Assembly (NCBI GenBank): GCA_009777095.1
Contig: WRMN01000007.1
Location: 1-64,000, forward strand
Direction: 5' to 3'
Length of the DNA: 64,000 nucleotides
Origin: Bacteroidales bacterium
GTDB lineage: Bacteria > Bacteroidota > Bacteroidia > Bacteroidales > UBA932
Shown: piece after piece, positions 52,060 through 63,289 of the stretch
How the letters are laid out: every line of letters starts with the position of its first letter
How positions within the stretch are numbered: the first letter of the stretch is position 1
Program-made: the position numbers and the translations under genes
The notes under the pieces: model-generated
Seen by the model: the letters and a program-made list of their open reading frames with translations, nothing else
Told to the model about the DNA's origin: nothing
The model's database searches: none

Positions 52060-54729
52060 ATGACATCAAAAGAAATACGGCAAGTATTCTTGGATTTTTT
52101 CAAGCAAAAAGGCCACATTATTGTGCCTTCAGCCCCTATGGTGATTAAAAATGACCCTACCCTGCTCTTCACCAATGCAGGAATGAACCAGTTCAAAGAC
52201 TGGTTCTTAGGCAATACCCCTATTGAGTTTAAAAGAGTGGCCGACACACAAAAGTGCTTGCGCGTAAGCGGTAAACACAACGATTTGGAAGAAGTGGGAC
52301 ACGACACTTATCATCATACCATGTTTGAAATGCTGGGCAACTGGAGCTTTGGCGATTATTTTAAAAAAGAAGCTATAGACTGGGCTTGGGAACTGCTTAC
52401 CGAGGTGTATAATATTGATAAAGGGAGGCTTTACGCCACTATTTTTGAAGGCTGTGAAGAGGAAGGATTGGCAGCAGACGCCGAGGCCTTCAGCTATTGG
52501 GAGCAATACCTGCCCAAAGAACGCATTTTGCTTGGTAAACGCAAAGACAATTTTTGGGAAATGGGCGCCGCCGGTCCTTGCGGCCCCTGCAGCGAACTGC
52601 ACATTGACTTACGTAATGATGATGAACGGAAAGAAATAGACGGCGCCCGCTTAGTGAATGCCGACCACCCGCAAGTAGTGGAAATATGGAATTTGGTGTT
52701 CATTCAATTTAACCGTAAATCAGACGGAAGTCTCGAAGCCTTACCGCAAAAGCACGTGGACACAGGCATGGGCTTTGAACGCCTTTGCATGGCCTTGCAA
52801 GGTAAACAAAGCAATTACGACACCGATGTATTCCAACCGCTCATCGGAAAAATAGCCTCTCTTTGTCAACGTCAATACGGCGAAAACAAAGAAGCCGACG
52901 TGGCCATGCGTGTGATAGCCGACCACCTGCGCGCTATCTGTTTCTCTATTGCCGACGGCCAACTGCCCTCGAATGTAAAGGCAGGCTACGTAATCCGCCG
53001 CATTCTCCGCCGCGCCGTGCGCTACGGATACACCTTCCTGAACTTCCATGAGCCTTTCATCTGCCAATTAGTGCCTACTCTCGTAGCGCAAATGGGCGAA
53101 GCCTTTCCCGAACTGCAATCCCAACAAACGCTCATCACCAAAGTAATTGCCGAAGAAGAAAGCGCCTTCCTGCGCACTCTCGATAAGGGTATTCAACTGC
53201 TCGACAGCATTATAAAGAAAGATGACGGGCAACAGGAAATTAACGGCGTTACCGCTTTCCAACTTTACGACACTTTCGGTTTTCCTATAGACCTCACCGA
53301 ACTTATCGCCCGTGAAAAAGGATTTACGGTTGACCTCAAAGGCTTCGAAAAAGAATTGGAAGCCCAAAAAAACCGCAGCCGCAACGCCGCAGCGAAAGAA
53401 GAAGGCGACTGGGTGGAAATACGTTCCATAGAACAAACGGAATTTGTAGGCTACGATACTACCCGCTGTGAGGCTCGAATAGCGCGCTACCGCCATGTCA
53501 AAGAAAAAAATAAAGACATTATACAATTAGTGCTTGACCGAACGCCTTTCTATGCCGAAAGCGGCGGACAGGCAGGCGACGAAGGCAGGTTATACGACGA
53601 GGTCGGAAACGTTGTTCTTAATGTACGCAACACCATCAAGGAAAATAATCTCTTTCTTCACATAGTAGATAAACTACCCGAAAATCCTGATGCCGTATTC
53701 ATTGCACAGGTTGACGAGCAGAAACGCATAGCCACCGCCTGTAACCACAGCGCCACCCACCTCCTGCACTACGCTCTCCGTAAGGTCTTGGGTAATCACG
53801 TAGAGCAAAAAGGCTCATTAGTGAATGCCAACCACCTGCGTTTCGATTTCTCGCATTTCCAAAAATTGACTAACGAGGAAACGGCGGCAGTAGAAAAAAT
53901 GGTCAATGAACTTATCCGTAAGAACAGCCCTTCAGTCGAATTACGCAGTATTCCCATGGCTGAAGCGCAAGAAATGGGCGCCATAGCCCTGTTCGGCGAA
54001 AAATACGGACAAAGCGTGCGGGTTATCCGCTTTGATGATTCCATTGAACTGTGCGGAGGCACTCACGTAACAGCTACCGGAAATATAGGTTATTTCAAAA
54101 TTCTTTCCGAAAGTTCTATTGCAGCCGGCGTGCGCCGTATAGAAGCGGTTACTGCCGCTAATGCCGAAGCATATACCAATAATCTCCTGCAATTATTGAA
54201 AATGGTGCACGAAATGTTCCATAACGCTCCAAATCTGTTGCAGGCAGCCAAGAAAGCCATTGACGAAAATACCGAACTCAACAAGCAGGTGCAGCAATTT
54301 ATGAAAGAAAAAATCGGCTTAGCCAAGGAACAAATCAAGCAAAACCTGAGCGAAATCAACGGTATTAAGGTTGCCCGCATACAAAAAAACGCCCCTGCAG
54401 AGGTATTAAAAGAAATAGGATCGCAACTATGCAAAGAAGTCGATAACCTGCTCTTCGTGGCGGGCGGCAACTTCTCCGGTAAATGTTCGTTGATTGTCGC
54501 TCTGAGCGACAGTTTGGTAAAAAAAGGCCTGAATGCCGCTAATATAATAAAAGAAGCCGCCAAGGAAATGGACGGCAGCGGCGGCGGACAACCCTTCATT
54601 GCCGTAGCGGGCGGCAAAAACCCAGAACGACTTGACAAGGCAATGGATAAGGCAGTGGATATAAGTTCAAAGTTTAAAGTTCAATCGTCATTGCGAGGTA
54701 CGAAGCAATCTAAGTTCAAATTATTATGA
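52060..54729 (+). CDS. alaS: Alanyl-tRNA synthetase with repeat-derived C-terminal tail
   Basis: This class II synthetase is about 889 residues from '[14 protein letters not shown]'; ATGs at 52042 and 52054 are alternatives. The catalytic core ('[15 protein letters not shown]', '[30 protein letters not shown]' in parts), the editing domain ('[16 protein letters not shown]', '[12 protein letters not shown]') and the C-Ala domain ('[14 protein letters not shown]') are all present. The normal end lies near '[11 protein letters not shown]'. The last dozen residues, '[14 protein letters not shown]', come from a dispersed repeat, and the reading frame then overlaps the start of hutU by four bases. 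Confidence 0.95.
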   Translation: MTSKEIRQVFLDFFKQKGHIIVPSAPMVIKNDPTLLFTNAGMNQFKDWFLGNTPIEFKRVADTQKCLRVSGKHNDLEEVGHDTYHHTMFEMLGNWSFGDYFKKEAIDWAWELLTEVYNIDKGRLYATIFEGCEEEGLAADAEAFSYWEQYLPKERILLGKRKDNFWEMGAAGPCGPCSELHIDLRNDDERKEIDGARLVNADHPQVVEIWNLVFIQFNRKSDGSLEALPQKHVDTGMGFERLCMALQGKQSNYDTDVFQPLIGKIASLCQRQYGENKEADVAMRVIADHLRAICFSIADGQLPSNVKAGYVIRRILRRAVRYGYTFLNFHEPFICQLVPTLVAQMGEAFPELQSQQTLITKVIAEEESAFLRTLDKGIQLLDSIIKKDDGQQEINGVTAFQLYDTFGFPIDLTELIAREKGFTVDLKGFEKELEAQKNRSRNAAAKEEGDWVEIRSIEQTEFVGYDTTRCEARIARYRHVKEKNKDIIQLVLDRTPFYAESGGQAGDEGRLYDEVGNVVLNVRNTIKENNLFLHIVDKLPENPDAVFIAQVDEQKRIATACNHSATHLLHYALRKVLGNHVEQKGSLVNANHLRFDFSHFQKLTNEETAAVEKMVNELIRKNSPSVELRSIPMAEAQEMGAIALFGEKYGQSVRVIRFDDSIELCGGTHVTATGNIGYFKILSESSIAAGVRRIEAVTAANAEAYTNNLLQLLKMVHEMFHNAPNLLQAAKKAIDENTELNKQVQQFMKEKIGLAKEQIKQNLSEINGIKVARIQKNAPAEVLKEIGSQLCKEVDNLLFVAGGNFSGKCSLIVALSDSLVKKGLNAANIIKEAAKEMDGSGGGQPFIAVAGGKNPERLDKAMDKAVDISSKFKVQSSLRGTKQSKFKLL
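54687..54710 (+). repeat. Dispersed repeat at the 3' end of alaS
   Basis: 24 bases beginning GTCATTGCGAGG and ending ACGAAGCAATC, identical to the copy at 16541-16564. It is translated as SLRGTKQS and flanked by AAGTTCAAA-type repeats on both sides. Confidence 0.8.
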
Positions 54730-56732
54730 CTTTCAAACAACAAATATTATCAGGCATTCCCGAAGCGCTTCCCGCGCCGAAACCTTACGATGTGGCTATC
54801 AATCATGCTCCAAAACGTAAGGATATTCTTAACAAAGAAGAGAAAAAATTAGCGCTGAAAAATGCGCTACGTTATTTTCCGACTAAACATCATGCTGTGC
54901 TGGCGGCTGAGTTTTATCACGAATTAGAGACCTACGGCCGTATTTATATGTACCGTTTCCGTCCCGACTATGAGATGTACGCTCGTCCGATTGACGAATA
55001 TCCGCACCGCTCGCGGCAGGCGGCATCTATCATGCTTATGCTGCAAAACAATCTCGACAAAGCGGTAGCCCAACACCCGCATGAGTTGATTACCTACGGC
55101 GGTAATGGAGCGGTATTCCAAAACTGGGCGCAATACCTGCTTACCATGCAATATTTGGCTACCATGACCGACGAGCAGACGCTGGTACTCTATTCCGGCC
55201 ACCCCATGGGACTGTTTCCCTCGCACAAAGATGCGCCGCGGGTAATTATCACCAACGGCATGGTAATTCCTAACTACTCAAGCAAAGACCACTGGGAAAA
55301 ATTCAACGCCTTAGGCGTTTCCCAATACGGACAAATGACCGCAGGCTCGTTCATGTATATCGGCCCTCAAGGTATTGTTCACGGCACTACGATTACTGTG
55401 ATGAATGCAGTACGCCGCGTAACTCAAGCCGAAGAAACTACAGGCGGTAAGCTTTTCGTGAGCGCGGGCTTAGGCGGCATGTCAGGCGCACAACCCAAGG
55501 CTGCTGTGGTAAGCGGCATTGTCGGTGTAATTGCCGAAATTAATCCGAAAGTAGTTCAAACCCGCTACAGTCAGGGCTGGGTCAACGAAGTATATACTTG
55601 CCTCGACAACCTGGTTCCGCGCATCAAAAAAGCGGTAGCCGACAAAGAAGCGGTGTCTTTGGCCTATCAGGGCAATGTGGTTGACCTTTGGGAACGCTTA
55701 GCGCAAGAGAATATAAAGGTAGATATAGGCAGCGACCAGACTTCGCTGCACAACCCATGGGCAGGAGGCTACTACCCTGTCGGGCTTAGCCTTGAGGAAG
55801 CCAACACGATGATGGCCGAAGCGCCCGAACAATTCAAAGAAAAGGTAGAAAAATCCTTGCAGCGTCAGGTCAAAGCCATCAATACCCTTGCCGAGCGCGG
55901 CATGTATTTTTTCGACTACGGCAACGCCTTTCTGCTCGAAGCCTCGCGAGCCAATGCCGATATCCTCAAAACCGATGGACAATTCAAATACAATTCGTAT
56001 ATTCAGGATATTTTAGGGCCGCTGTTCTTCGATTACGGCTTCGGACCTTTCCGCTGGGTGTGCACTTCGGGAAAAGCCGAAGACCTTGCGACTACCGACC
56101 AATTAGCGCTCGAAGTATTGGAAAACATGTACGCAACAGCGCCCGACAGAATTAAACCGCAACTCGAAGATAATATTAAATGGATTTGCGAAGCACAAAA
56201 AAATAATTTGGTGGTAGGTTCGCAAGCGCGCATTCTCTATGCCGACAGCGAGGCACGTATCCGTATTGCTTCCGCCATTAACAAAGCTATTGACGAAGGT
56301 AAACTCTCAGCCCCTGTAGTGCTGGGGCGCGACCACCACGACGTATCAGGCACCGACTCGCCTTACCGCGAGACTTCCAACATTTACGATGGCTCCTCTT
56401 TTACTGCCGACATGGCTGTGCATAATGTTATCGGCGATGCAGCCCGCGGCGCCACTTGGGTATCCTTGCATAATGGCGGCGGCGTCGGTTGGGGCGAGGT
56501 AATCAACGGCGGCTTCGGCCTCACCCTCGATGGAAGCTCCGATGCGCAGCGGCGGCTCGAATCCATGCTCCTGTGGGACGTGAACAACGGCATTGCCCGC
56601 CGCAGCTGGGCGCGCAACGAGGGCGCCATCTTCGCCATAGAACGCGAAATGCAACGTACCCCCGCCTTGAAGGTAACCCTGCCGAATATAGCAGAGGACA
56701 GGATTATTGAGCAGATAGTGAATAATGATTAA
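54726..56732 (+). CDS. hutU: Urocanate hydratase
   Basis: This 668-residue enzyme converts urocanate to imidazolone propionate in histidine degradation, with NAD+ as electrophilic cofactor. Family segments include '[18 protein letters not shown]', '[14 protein letters not shown]', '[20 protein letters not shown]', '[15 protein letters not shown]' (NAD site) and '[13 protein letters not shown]' with the conserved Cys. The longer form is that found in Bacteroidetes. It starts on the alaS stop (ATGA overlap) and precedes the LptF/G gene; no hutH, hutI or ftcD is near. Confidence 0.94.
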   Translation: MTFKQQILSGIPEALPAPKPYDVAINHAPKRKDILNKEEKKLALKNALRYFPTKHHAVLAAEFYHELETYGRIYMYRFRPDYEMYARPIDEYPHRSRQAASIMLMLQNNLDKAVAQHPHELITYGGNGAVFQNWAQYLLTMQYLATMTDEQTLVLYSGHPMGLFPSHKDAPRVIITNGMVIPNYSSKDHWEKFNALGVSQYGQMTAGSFMYIGPQGIVHGTTITVMNAVRRVTQAEETTGGKLFVSAGLGGMSGAQPKAAVVSGIVGVIAEINPKVVQTRYSQGWVNEVYTCLDNLVPRIKKAVADKEAVSLAYQGNVVDLWERLAQENIKVDIGSDQTSLHNPWAGGYYPVGLSLEEANTMMAEAPEQFKEKVEKSLQRQVKAINTLAERGMYFFDYGNAFLLEASRANADILKTDGQFKYNSYIQDILGPLFFDYGFGPFRWVCTSGKAEDLATTDQLALEVLENMYATAPDRIKPQLEDNIKWICEAQKNNLVVGSQARILYADSEARIRIASAINKAIDEGKLSAPVVLGRDHHDVSGTDSPYRETSNIYDGSSFTADMAVHNVIGDAARGATWVSLHNGGGVGWGEVINGGFGLTLDGSSDAQRRLESMLLWDVNNGIARRSWARNEGAIFAIEREMQRTPALKVTLPNIAEDRIIEQIVNND

Positions 56733-56744
56733 GCAAATCAACAA

Positions 56745-58196
56745 ATGAAGAGAATTGACCGCTATATCATAACTTCCTACCTCGGACCGATGCTGCTCAC
56801 CTTTGTCATCGTACTCTTTGTATTGGTATTGCAATTTATATGGTTATATATAGACGAAATAATAGGGAAAGGGCTTGAACTTTCCGTGATTCTCGAATTT
56901 TTCTTTTGGGGAGGAGTAACTTTTATTCCCTTATCCTTGCCGCTATCCACTATGCTTGCTTCACTAATGACGATGGGAAGCATGGGTGAAAACAATGAGC
57001 TCTTAGCCATGAAAGCGGCAGGCATGTCGGTAAAACGCATCATTCGGCCATTAGTGGGCGTAGCCGCCATTGTTAGCATTACGGCATTTCTTATATCCAA
57101 CTATCTTTTACCTGTAGCCCATCTGAATATTAGCTCCCTGATGTCGGACATCAGGCATAAACGCTCAGAAATCAAAATTCCGACAGGCATTTTTTATAAC
57201 GGCATAGTAGATTACAGTATTCGCATCGAACGGCAGACCACAAATATGATGTATAATGTCATTTTGTATGATCACACTGCGCAACGGGGAAATAATTCGG
57301 TTACCCGCGCCGATTCAGGCTACATTAGATTTACGAATGACAAACAATACCTCATTTTTAAACTTTTCGACGGATATACTTACGAAGACCAGCAACAGAA
57401 TGTCGGTGACACCATTTATCCTTTCCAAAAACGTAATTTTACGGAACAGGAAGTATTAATTCCCCTGAGTGGTTACGAATTTAAACGCGGCGAAAATGAT
57501 GAATGGTTCAAAGGGCAGGCAAAAATGAAAAGTCTTGGTACGCTTGGATATGAAAGCGATTCCATACGCAGGCAAGAACTAACAATTATCAAAGATTTTT
57601 CAAATAATTTTGCTTACAGAACCAATTTGATGCGCTCGCAGGAGTTCGATAGCCTGCTGCTCATCAAAGCACAATATGCAAAATCCTTCGCAGGTGATTC
57701 CCTTTTTAACCTGAGTACCGATGAAGAAAAGTTTAACGCCATCTCAGCGGCGGCTGACCATGTAAGCAGGGCTGTGTCGCAGCTTGACATGCATGCGGCC
57801 TCTTTTGAACAATATAACTATAATTTGCGCAGGATAAATATTGAGTGGCACCGCAAATTTGCAATGTCTATAGCTTGCCTTCTTTTCTTTTTTATCGGAG
57901 CGCCTTTGGGAACTATTATCCGTAAAGGCGGTCTGGGCGTTCCGGCTGTTATTTCCATATTCTTTTTCGTGCTCTATTGGGTGGTGGACATCAGCGGCGT
58001 CAAGCTGTCCCGCGATGGCGTATGGCTGCCGATAATAGGAATGTGGCTATCAAGCGCCGTATTGTTGCCGCTTAGTATTTTTATTACTTATAAAGCAACT
58101 ACCGACTCCAATTTGTTTAACATCGACCGCTATAACATTGCTCGTTATACCAAGATACTAAAATCCTTAACTAAGTTACTTTCAAGATTTGTATAA
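56745..58196 (+). CDS. LptF/LptG family permease (YjgP/YjgQ)
   Basis: This 483-residue inner-membrane protein has three membrane spans at the N-terminus ('YLGPMLLTFVIVLFVLVLQF', 'LILEFFFWGGVTFIPLSLPL'-like, 'LVGVAAIVSITAFLISNYLL'), a large periplasmic beta-jellyroll and three spans at the C-terminus ('FAMSIACLLFFFIGAPLG'). 'NELLAMKAAGMSVKRIIRPL' is the coupling-helix hallmark. With LptB it drives lipopolysaccharide transport. It overlaps fmt by 8 bases, so the two are coupled. Confidence 0.9.
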   Translation: MKRIDRYIITSYLGPMLLTFVIVLFVLVLQFIWLYIDEIIGKGLELSVILEFFFWGGVTFIPLSLPLSTMLASLMTMGSMGENNELLAMKAAGMSVKRIIRPLVGVAAIVSITAFLISNYLLPVAHLNISSLMSDIRHKRSEIKIPTGIFYNGIVDYSIRIERQTTNMMYNVILYDHTAQRGNNSVTRADSGYIRFTNDKQYLIFKLFDGYTYEDQQQNVGDTIYPFQKRNFTEQEVLIPLSGYEFKRGENDEWFKGQAKMKSLGTLGYESDSIRRQELTIIKDFSNNFAYRTNLMRSQEFDSLLLIKAQYAKSFAGDSLFNLSTDEEKFNAISAAADHVSRAVSQLDMHAASFEQYNYNLRRINIEWHRKFAMSIACLLFFFIGAPLGTIIRKGGLGVPAVISIFFFVLYWVVDISGVKLSRDGVWLPIIGMWLSSAVLLPLSIFITYKATTDSNLFNIDRYNIARYTKILKSLTKLLSRFV

Positions 58197-59148
58197 TCCG
58201 TTACGCATAGTATTCATGGGCACTCCCGAATTTGCCGCCCACAGCCTTCATACCTTAATAGAAAAAAAATATCAGGTGGCAGGCGTAGTAACGGTGCCCG
58301 ACAAGCCTGCAGGGCGAGGCCTCACTGTGCAGGCTTCCGCCGTTAAGCAAACGGCGCTCCGATATCAATTGCCGCTCCTGCAGCCTGAAAAACTGCGCGA
58401 CGAACAATTTCTGGAAGCCTTGAAGTCGTGGAATGCCAATGTTTTTGTTGTAATCGCTTTTAGAATGTTGCCTGAAGCCGTATGGCAAATACCGCGCTAC
58501 GGCGCTTTCAACCTGCATGCTTCCCTCCTGCCTCAATATCGAGGCGCGGCGCCCATTAATTGGGCTATTATCAATGGCGAAATAAGCACGGGGCTAACTA
58601 CGTTTTTTTTAGATGCCAATATCGATACCGGACATATCATTTTTAACGAAACAATTCCTATTGAAGAAAAAGAAAATGCAGGCCGACTACATGACAAACT
58701 AATGTATGCAGGCGCACAATTGGTATGTAAAACGCTTGATGCCATAGCCAAGGGTAATCCGCCAATGGTACAGCAACCACAGGAAGATTCCTTGAAATCA
58801 GCGCCGAAAATACATAAAGACACCTGTCGTATTAATTGGAACAATAACGCCCGAACTATCCATAATTTGGTGCGCGGACTAAGCCCCTACCCTACTGCAT
58901 TCAGCGAACTAAAGACTATAGACGGTAATAGCATGTTAACAAAAATTTATGAGACGAGCTACGAACTGAAGCCGCACGAGCTATCTGCAGGAACTATTAT
59001 CAGCGATAATAAAAGCTTCTTAAAAGTGGCCTGCGCCGATGGTTTCATAGCCATAGAAGAAATTCAATTAGCCGGTAAGAAAAGAGTCGCCGTAAAAGAT
59101 TTTTTATTGGGATTTCGGGAAATAGCGCAATGTAATTTTATTTATTGA
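58189..59148 (+). CDS. fmt: Methionyl-tRNA formyltransferase
   Basis: This 319-residue enzyme formylates initiator Met-tRNA. It has 'IVFMGTPEFAAHSLHTLI' at the N-terminus, 'NLHASLLPQYRGAAPINWAI' (His-bearing catalytic segment) near residue 110, 'GLTTFFLDANIDTGHIIF', and the C-terminal tRNA-binding domain. The start overlaps the upstream permease gene and the stop touches the thiamine pyrophosphokinase gene. Confidence 0.95.
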   Translation: MYNPLRIVFMGTPEFAAHSLHTLIEKKYQVAGVVTVPDKPAGRGLTVQASAVKQTALRYQLPLLQPEKLRDEQFLEALKSWNANVFVVIAFRMLPEAVWQIPRYGAFNLHASLLPQYRGAAPINWAIINGEISTGLTTFFLDANIDTGHIIFNETIPIEEKENAGRLHDKLMYAGAQLVCKTLDAIAKGNPPMVQQPQEDSLKSAPKIHKDTCRINWNNNARTIHNLVRGLSPYPTAFSELKTIDGNSMLTKIYETSYELKPHELSAGTIISDNKSFLKVACADGFIAIEEIQLAGKKRVAVKDFLLGFREIAQCNFIY

Positions 59149-59150
59149 CT

Positions 59151-59807
59151 ATGTCAACACTATTAAAGCAAACAAATAGCCTTGCTACGCCGGTAGTAGT
59201 TGTAGCCGACGGCGCTTTTCCTCGACATTCGGCGCCGATGGAGCTATTGCGAAAAGCAGCTACCATAGTGTGCTGCGACGGGGCTTGCGAAAAACTCTTG
59301 CAACATGGCTTCACCCCTCATTATATAGTGGGCGACATGGACAGCATTTCACCTCTATTGCAGCAACGCTTTGCCGCCATACTCCGCCACTTTCCCGATC
59401 AGGAGACCAACGACCTGACCAAGGCGGTAAAATTCTGCATAGCGCAAGGCTGTGATTCCTTAGACATTGTTGGCGCCACCGGAGGCCGCGAAGACCATAC
59501 CATAGGCAACATAGCCCTCTTAGCCGATTACGCTGCGGAAATCAGGGTAAAAATGGTTACCGACACCGGAATTTTCACACCCCTGCTGAGCAGCGCTACG
59601 CTCAATAGCTTCGCAGGCCAAGAGGTATCTATATTTTGCCTCACTCCCGAAACCCGCATTATTGCTAAAGGACTGAAATACAGTTTAGATAAGGTAATTT
59701 TCGATACCTGGTGGAAAGGTACACTGAATGAAGCCACCGGCCATAGTATTGATTTACAGTTTAGTTTTGGAAAAATAATTGTTTATCAAAGATTTAATGA
59801 ACAATAA
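59151..59807 (+). CDS. Thiamine pyrophosphokinase
   Basis: This 218-residue enzyme makes thiamine diphosphate from thiamine and ATP. The catalytic-domain motifs 'VCCDGACEKLLQHG', 'PHYIVGDMDSI' and 'PDQETNDLTKAVKFC' (acidic metal site), 'GATGGREDHTIGNIALL' are clear; the C-terminal thiamine-binding domain ends 'SFGKIIVYQRF'. The ATG at 59151 follows the fmt stop by 2 bases; a TTG overlapping that stop is rejected. Confidence 0.92.
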   Translation: MSTLLKQTNSLATPVVVVADGAFPRHSAPMELLRKAATIVCCDGACEKLLQHGFTPHYIVGDMDSISPLLQQRFAAILRHFPDQETNDLTKAVKFCIAQGCDSLDIVGATGGREDHTIGNIALLADYAAEIRVKMVTDTGIFTPLLSSATLNSFAGQEVSIFCLTPETRIIAKGLKYSLDKVIFDTWWKGTLNEATGHSIDLQFSFGKIIVYQRFNEQ

Positions 59808-59885
59808 TTAACAAAATTATAACAAATTAACAATAAAATGTTATAAATTTTAAGAAATATTCTATAAATTATTGATTTTTTTTAA

Positions 59886-59893
59886 TACATTTG
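59886..59893 (+). promoter_or_regulatory. Promoter -7 element for C25 protease gene
   Basis: TACATTTG matches TAnnTTTG and stands 39 bases before the ATG at 59933. No consensus -33 element is seen in the A+T-rich DNA upstream. Confidence 0.5.
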
Positions 59894-59932
59894 TAGATTA
59901 ATTTAAGGAATCAAATCTAAAAAAAATACAAA

Positions 59933-62900
59933 ATGAAACGATTATTACTTTTTATCTTATTAGCTGCCTTCACAGCAAACTCTTTTGCCCAAAACCAACG
60001 ATTAACCATGGGCGCAGGCAAAATGCAAAATGAAACGGTATTAGTGCAACAAAGAAGTGATGAAACAATCATTAAATTCAACCTTAATGAAGTAGAATTA
60101 ATAGAAGTAGATACCGATTACGGTAAAGCTTTTATACCAATGTCAGATGATGCTCCTTTAATGTTAGAAAAAGGAAGTCCGGAGTTATTGTACCTTACAT
60201 CTACATTCATCATTCCCGACACAGGAGATTCAGAATTGGAAATTGCTTATGGCGATTATCAGGAATTTGAGCATATCGAAATTGCTCCGTCAAAGGGAAA
60301 TCTTTCACGAAGTATTGATCCTCAAACTGTTCCTTACGTAAAAGGCAATATTTACCAAAAAGATGGTTTTTATCCCGAAGTTTTGGCTAATTTAAGAGAA
60401 CCTTTTATTATGAGAGACCTAAGAGGTCAATCTGTAGATGTGTATCCGATTCAGTACAATCCGGTTACAAAGGTTTTAAGAATTTACTCTGAGATCACTG
60501 TTAAAGTTAAAAACATAAGCCAAACAGGTATTAGTGAGTTTACGGGGCATAAAAGACATAGCTCCATTGATCCGGAATTTGACGCAATTTACGGAAGTTT
60601 GTTTATAAACCATACGGGAGTTGCTCAGGAAAGAGGATACCCCACAGGTGAAGAAGGCGAAATATTGATTATCTGCCATCACGCATTTATGAATGCAATG
60701 AAGCCATACGTGGATTGGAAACGAACAATAGGACGAAAAACCACAATGGTTTCTACGGCGGTAATTACGCCTTCGCTAACGGCGGCTAATATTTGGACTT
60801 ATATCCATAACTATTACAACAATCCCGCCAATAATTTGGCATACGTACTGTTGGTGGGCGACTATGCGGAGATACTGCCGCGTGTTTACAGCAGCGGGCA
60901 ACACTCCCACTCCGTTGTTTCCAACAACTATTTTGGGCAACTTTCGGGAACAAACTCAAGTCCGAGCACCTATATGGATGTTTTAATAGGAAGAATGTCT
61001 GCCCAAGCAGCAGCACACGTAGAAACTCAGGTGCAGCGCACAATCTGGTACGAGCGAGACCTTACCACAAGTGACACATGGCTAAGCGCTGCAATTGGAA
61101 TTGCAACCAACGAAGGGGGCGGCGGCGGACACGACGGAGCAGAGCTAGATTATGTTCACATGAATAATATACGGACAAGATTGATGACTTACGGATACAC
61201 CCCCGTTTATCAGGAATATGGTGCAGGTTCCGGCGTAACAACCACAACCGTTGCAAATATTTCAGCGCGATTTAACAGCGGCGTAGGAATGGCAAACTAC
61301 TGTAATCACGGAAGCGAAATAGCATGGACTTTGTCTTCGGGCTATTCTTCTATAAATTACGGTGTTGCGAATGTAAATGCGTTAACCAACAACGGCAAGC
61401 TGCCCTATATCTTTTCGGTAGCATGTCTTAACGGACGGTTTAACCACACCTCAGACTGTTTTGCCGAAGCATGGATGCGCCGTCAATACAACGACCAACC
61501 CGCAGGGGCAGTGGCGACTCTTATGGCCTCCGTAAGCATCGCATGGGCGCCGCCAATGACAGCACAGGACGAATTTGTAAATATTTGTATGGACCTTGCT
61601 TCTCCATACCCCGGAACACAGCCCGGCATCAAAAGAACCTTTGCAGGCGCGGCTCTCAACGCCACACAGAAAATGCTTTTGAGACACGGTACCGGCGCAC
61701 TCAATCTGGGCGACTTCAACTCGTGGAATGTTTTCGGGGACCCTACTTTGATGATTAGAACAAAAACTCCACAAGCAATGACGGTATCCTATGATCCGTT
61801 TATTTCCATTGGAGTGAACGATTTTACAGTGGACTGCGATACGGAAGGAGCCTTGGTAACCATGTCATATATAGACAGCAGTGATGAAGTTATTATTTTG
61901 GGAACCGGTACGGTTGTAGGCGGCACGGTTAATTTGACCTTAAACGAAACCATTGCTTCAAACGGCACCATTACGATAGCTGTTGTTGCCCGCGACAGGG
62001 TAACCTATGTAGGAGAAATACTTGCTGCATCGCCCTGTGAAAGACCTGTTAACCTTTCAGCAGATACGGAAATAAACACAGTTATCCTCAACTGGGACAA
62101 TTCGGACAGTATGGACGGCGTTTTATTAGGCTATGACATTTATTGCAACGGATCTAAAATCAATACAAGCCTGATTACTGCTCAGGAATATCGTGACGAA
62201 AACCTCACTAATGGGACTTACACCTATCAGGTAGTTTCCGTATACGATGATGGCTGCCAATCACCGCCCTCTACAAGTATTACCATGGTAATAGAATTGT
62301 ATGCCGTAAATTATCAGTCTCCCCAAAACGGCAGTTTGTCGGTAATGGCAGGAACTGCTACTATTGCTAACGGAAGCTTGGTTAATGTCGGCTCGCTGCT
62401 ATCAATTACCGCTACGCCTAACGATAAATACATTTTAGAAACTTTAACTGTAAACGGCAGCGACTTTACAAGCGGCAATAATCACACAGTTACAGAAACG
62501 ACCACCATTAATGCTGTTTTCAGAGGTATTGACGCTACTTTAACCAATGCGTCCGTCAACGGTAATGACATCAATAACATTAGCGATGATATTCCCTACA
62601 TGGCCTCCTGCGGTGAAGGCAACATTGTTTTGATCCTTAATTCCGAAGGGCCTATTAAAGTTAACGGCACAGCCTACACGCCCGGCATGACTATTCCATT
62701 CAACAATGACAAGGTAACGCTCAATATCGAAATTTCCGGTATTCCCGACAGAAACTACACCTTAAACATATCAAAAGCATTAGGAAGTTCTGCCATGCCG
62801 ATGTATGTACAGCGGTGGGGTAAAACGTTGGCTGTAGTGAACAATCCTGACTATAACGGCGGACATACTTTCGATAACTATCAATGGTATCGCCATGGCG

Positions 62901-63271
62901 CTTTATTGCCGGGAAGTACCGGTGGTTATATCCTGTTGAACGGCTATATGGCTAATGAATATACTGCCGAAGTATATAGCGCTACTACCGCCAGCTGGCA
63001 TAAGTTATGTTATAATGTAAGAGAGCAAGCCGCAACCGCCATTACAACAGTATTTCCCAATCCTGTGAATGCAGGACAATTGTTGAATCTTAACTTACCG
63101 GACAACGTGAATAGTGTAAACGTAAACATTTACAACATCAACGGCAGTTTAGTGAGACAAGAAAAGGGCGTGCAAACTGCGGTTACCATGCCTAATCAAA
63201 CAGGAATGTATGTCATAGAAATACATCTGCCCGACGGATCGAAAGACATACAACAGGTGATTGTACAATAA
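59933..63271 (+). CDS. Gingipain-like C25 cysteine protease, type IX secreted
   Basis: This 1112-residue preproprotein has a signal peptide ('LLAAFTANSFAQN'), a gingipain-type propeptide to about residue 220, and a C25 caspase-like catalytic domain at about 225-615. The predicted catalytic dyad is His459 in 'ANYCNHGSEI' and Cys498 in 'IFSVACLNGRF', 39 residues apart and in the same contexts as in RgpB/Kgp. 'NLGDFNSWNVFGDPTLMI' closes the domain. Fibronectin-like and other beta domains (about 690-960) follow, and the last 75 residues form a type A sorting domain ('FPNPVNAGQLLNLNLP' to 'DIQQVIVQ'). Arg or Lys specificity cannot be decided by reading. A second such gene starts 18 bases downstream. 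Confidence 0.9.
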   Translation: MKRLLLFILLAAFTANSFAQNQRLTMGAGKMQNETVLVQQRSDETIIKFNLNEVELIEVDTDYGKAFIPMSDDAPLMLEKGSPELLYLTSTFIIPDTGDSELEIAYGDYQEFEHIEIAPSKGNLSRSIDPQTVPYVKGNIYQKDGFYPEVLANLREPFIMRDLRGQSVDVYPIQYNPVTKVLRIYSEITVKVKNISQTGISEFTGHKRHSSIDPEFDAIYGSLFINHTGVAQERGYPTGEEGEILIICHHAFMNAMKPYVDWKRTIGRKTTMVSTAVITPSLTAANIWTYIHNYYNNPANNLAYVLLVGDYAEILPRVYSSGQHSHSVVSNNYFGQLSGTNSSPSTYMDVLIGRMSAQAAAHVETQVQRTIWYERDLTTSDTWLSAAIGIATNEGGGGGHDGAELDYVHMNNIRTRLMTYGYTPVYQEYGAGSGVTTTTVANISARFNSGVGMANYCNHGSEIAWTLSSGYSSINYGVANVNALTNNGKLPYIFSVACLNGRFNHTSDCFAEAWMRRQYNDQPAGAVATLMASVSIAWAPPMTAQDEFVNICMDLASPYPGTQPGIKRTFAGAALNATQKMLLRHGTGALNLGDFNSWNVFGDPTLMIRTKTPQAMTVSYDPFISIGVNDFTVDCDTEGALVTMSYIDSSDEVIILGTGTVVGGTVNLTLNETIASNGTITIAVVARDRVTYVGEILAASPCERPVNLSADTEINTVILNWDNSDSMDGVLLGYDIYCNGSKINTSLITAQEYRDENLTNGTYTYQVVSVYDDGCQSPPSTSITMVIELYAVNYQSPQNGSLSVMAGTATIANGSLVNVGSLLSITATPNDKYILETLTVNGSDFTSGNNHTVTETTTINAVFRGIDATLTNASVNGNDINNISDDIPYMASCGEGNIVLILNSEGPIKVNGTAYTPGMTIPFNNDKVTLNIEISGIPDRNYTLNISKALGSSAMPMYVQRWGKTLAVVNNPDYNGGHTFDNYQWYRHGALLPGSTGGYILLNGYMANEYTAEVYSATTASWHKLCYNVREQAATAITTVFPNPVNAGQLLNLNLPDNVNSVNVNIYNINGSLVRQEKGVQTAVTMPNQTGMYVIEIHLPDGSKDIQQVIVQ

Positions 63272-63289
63272 AATTAAAAATTATAAACA

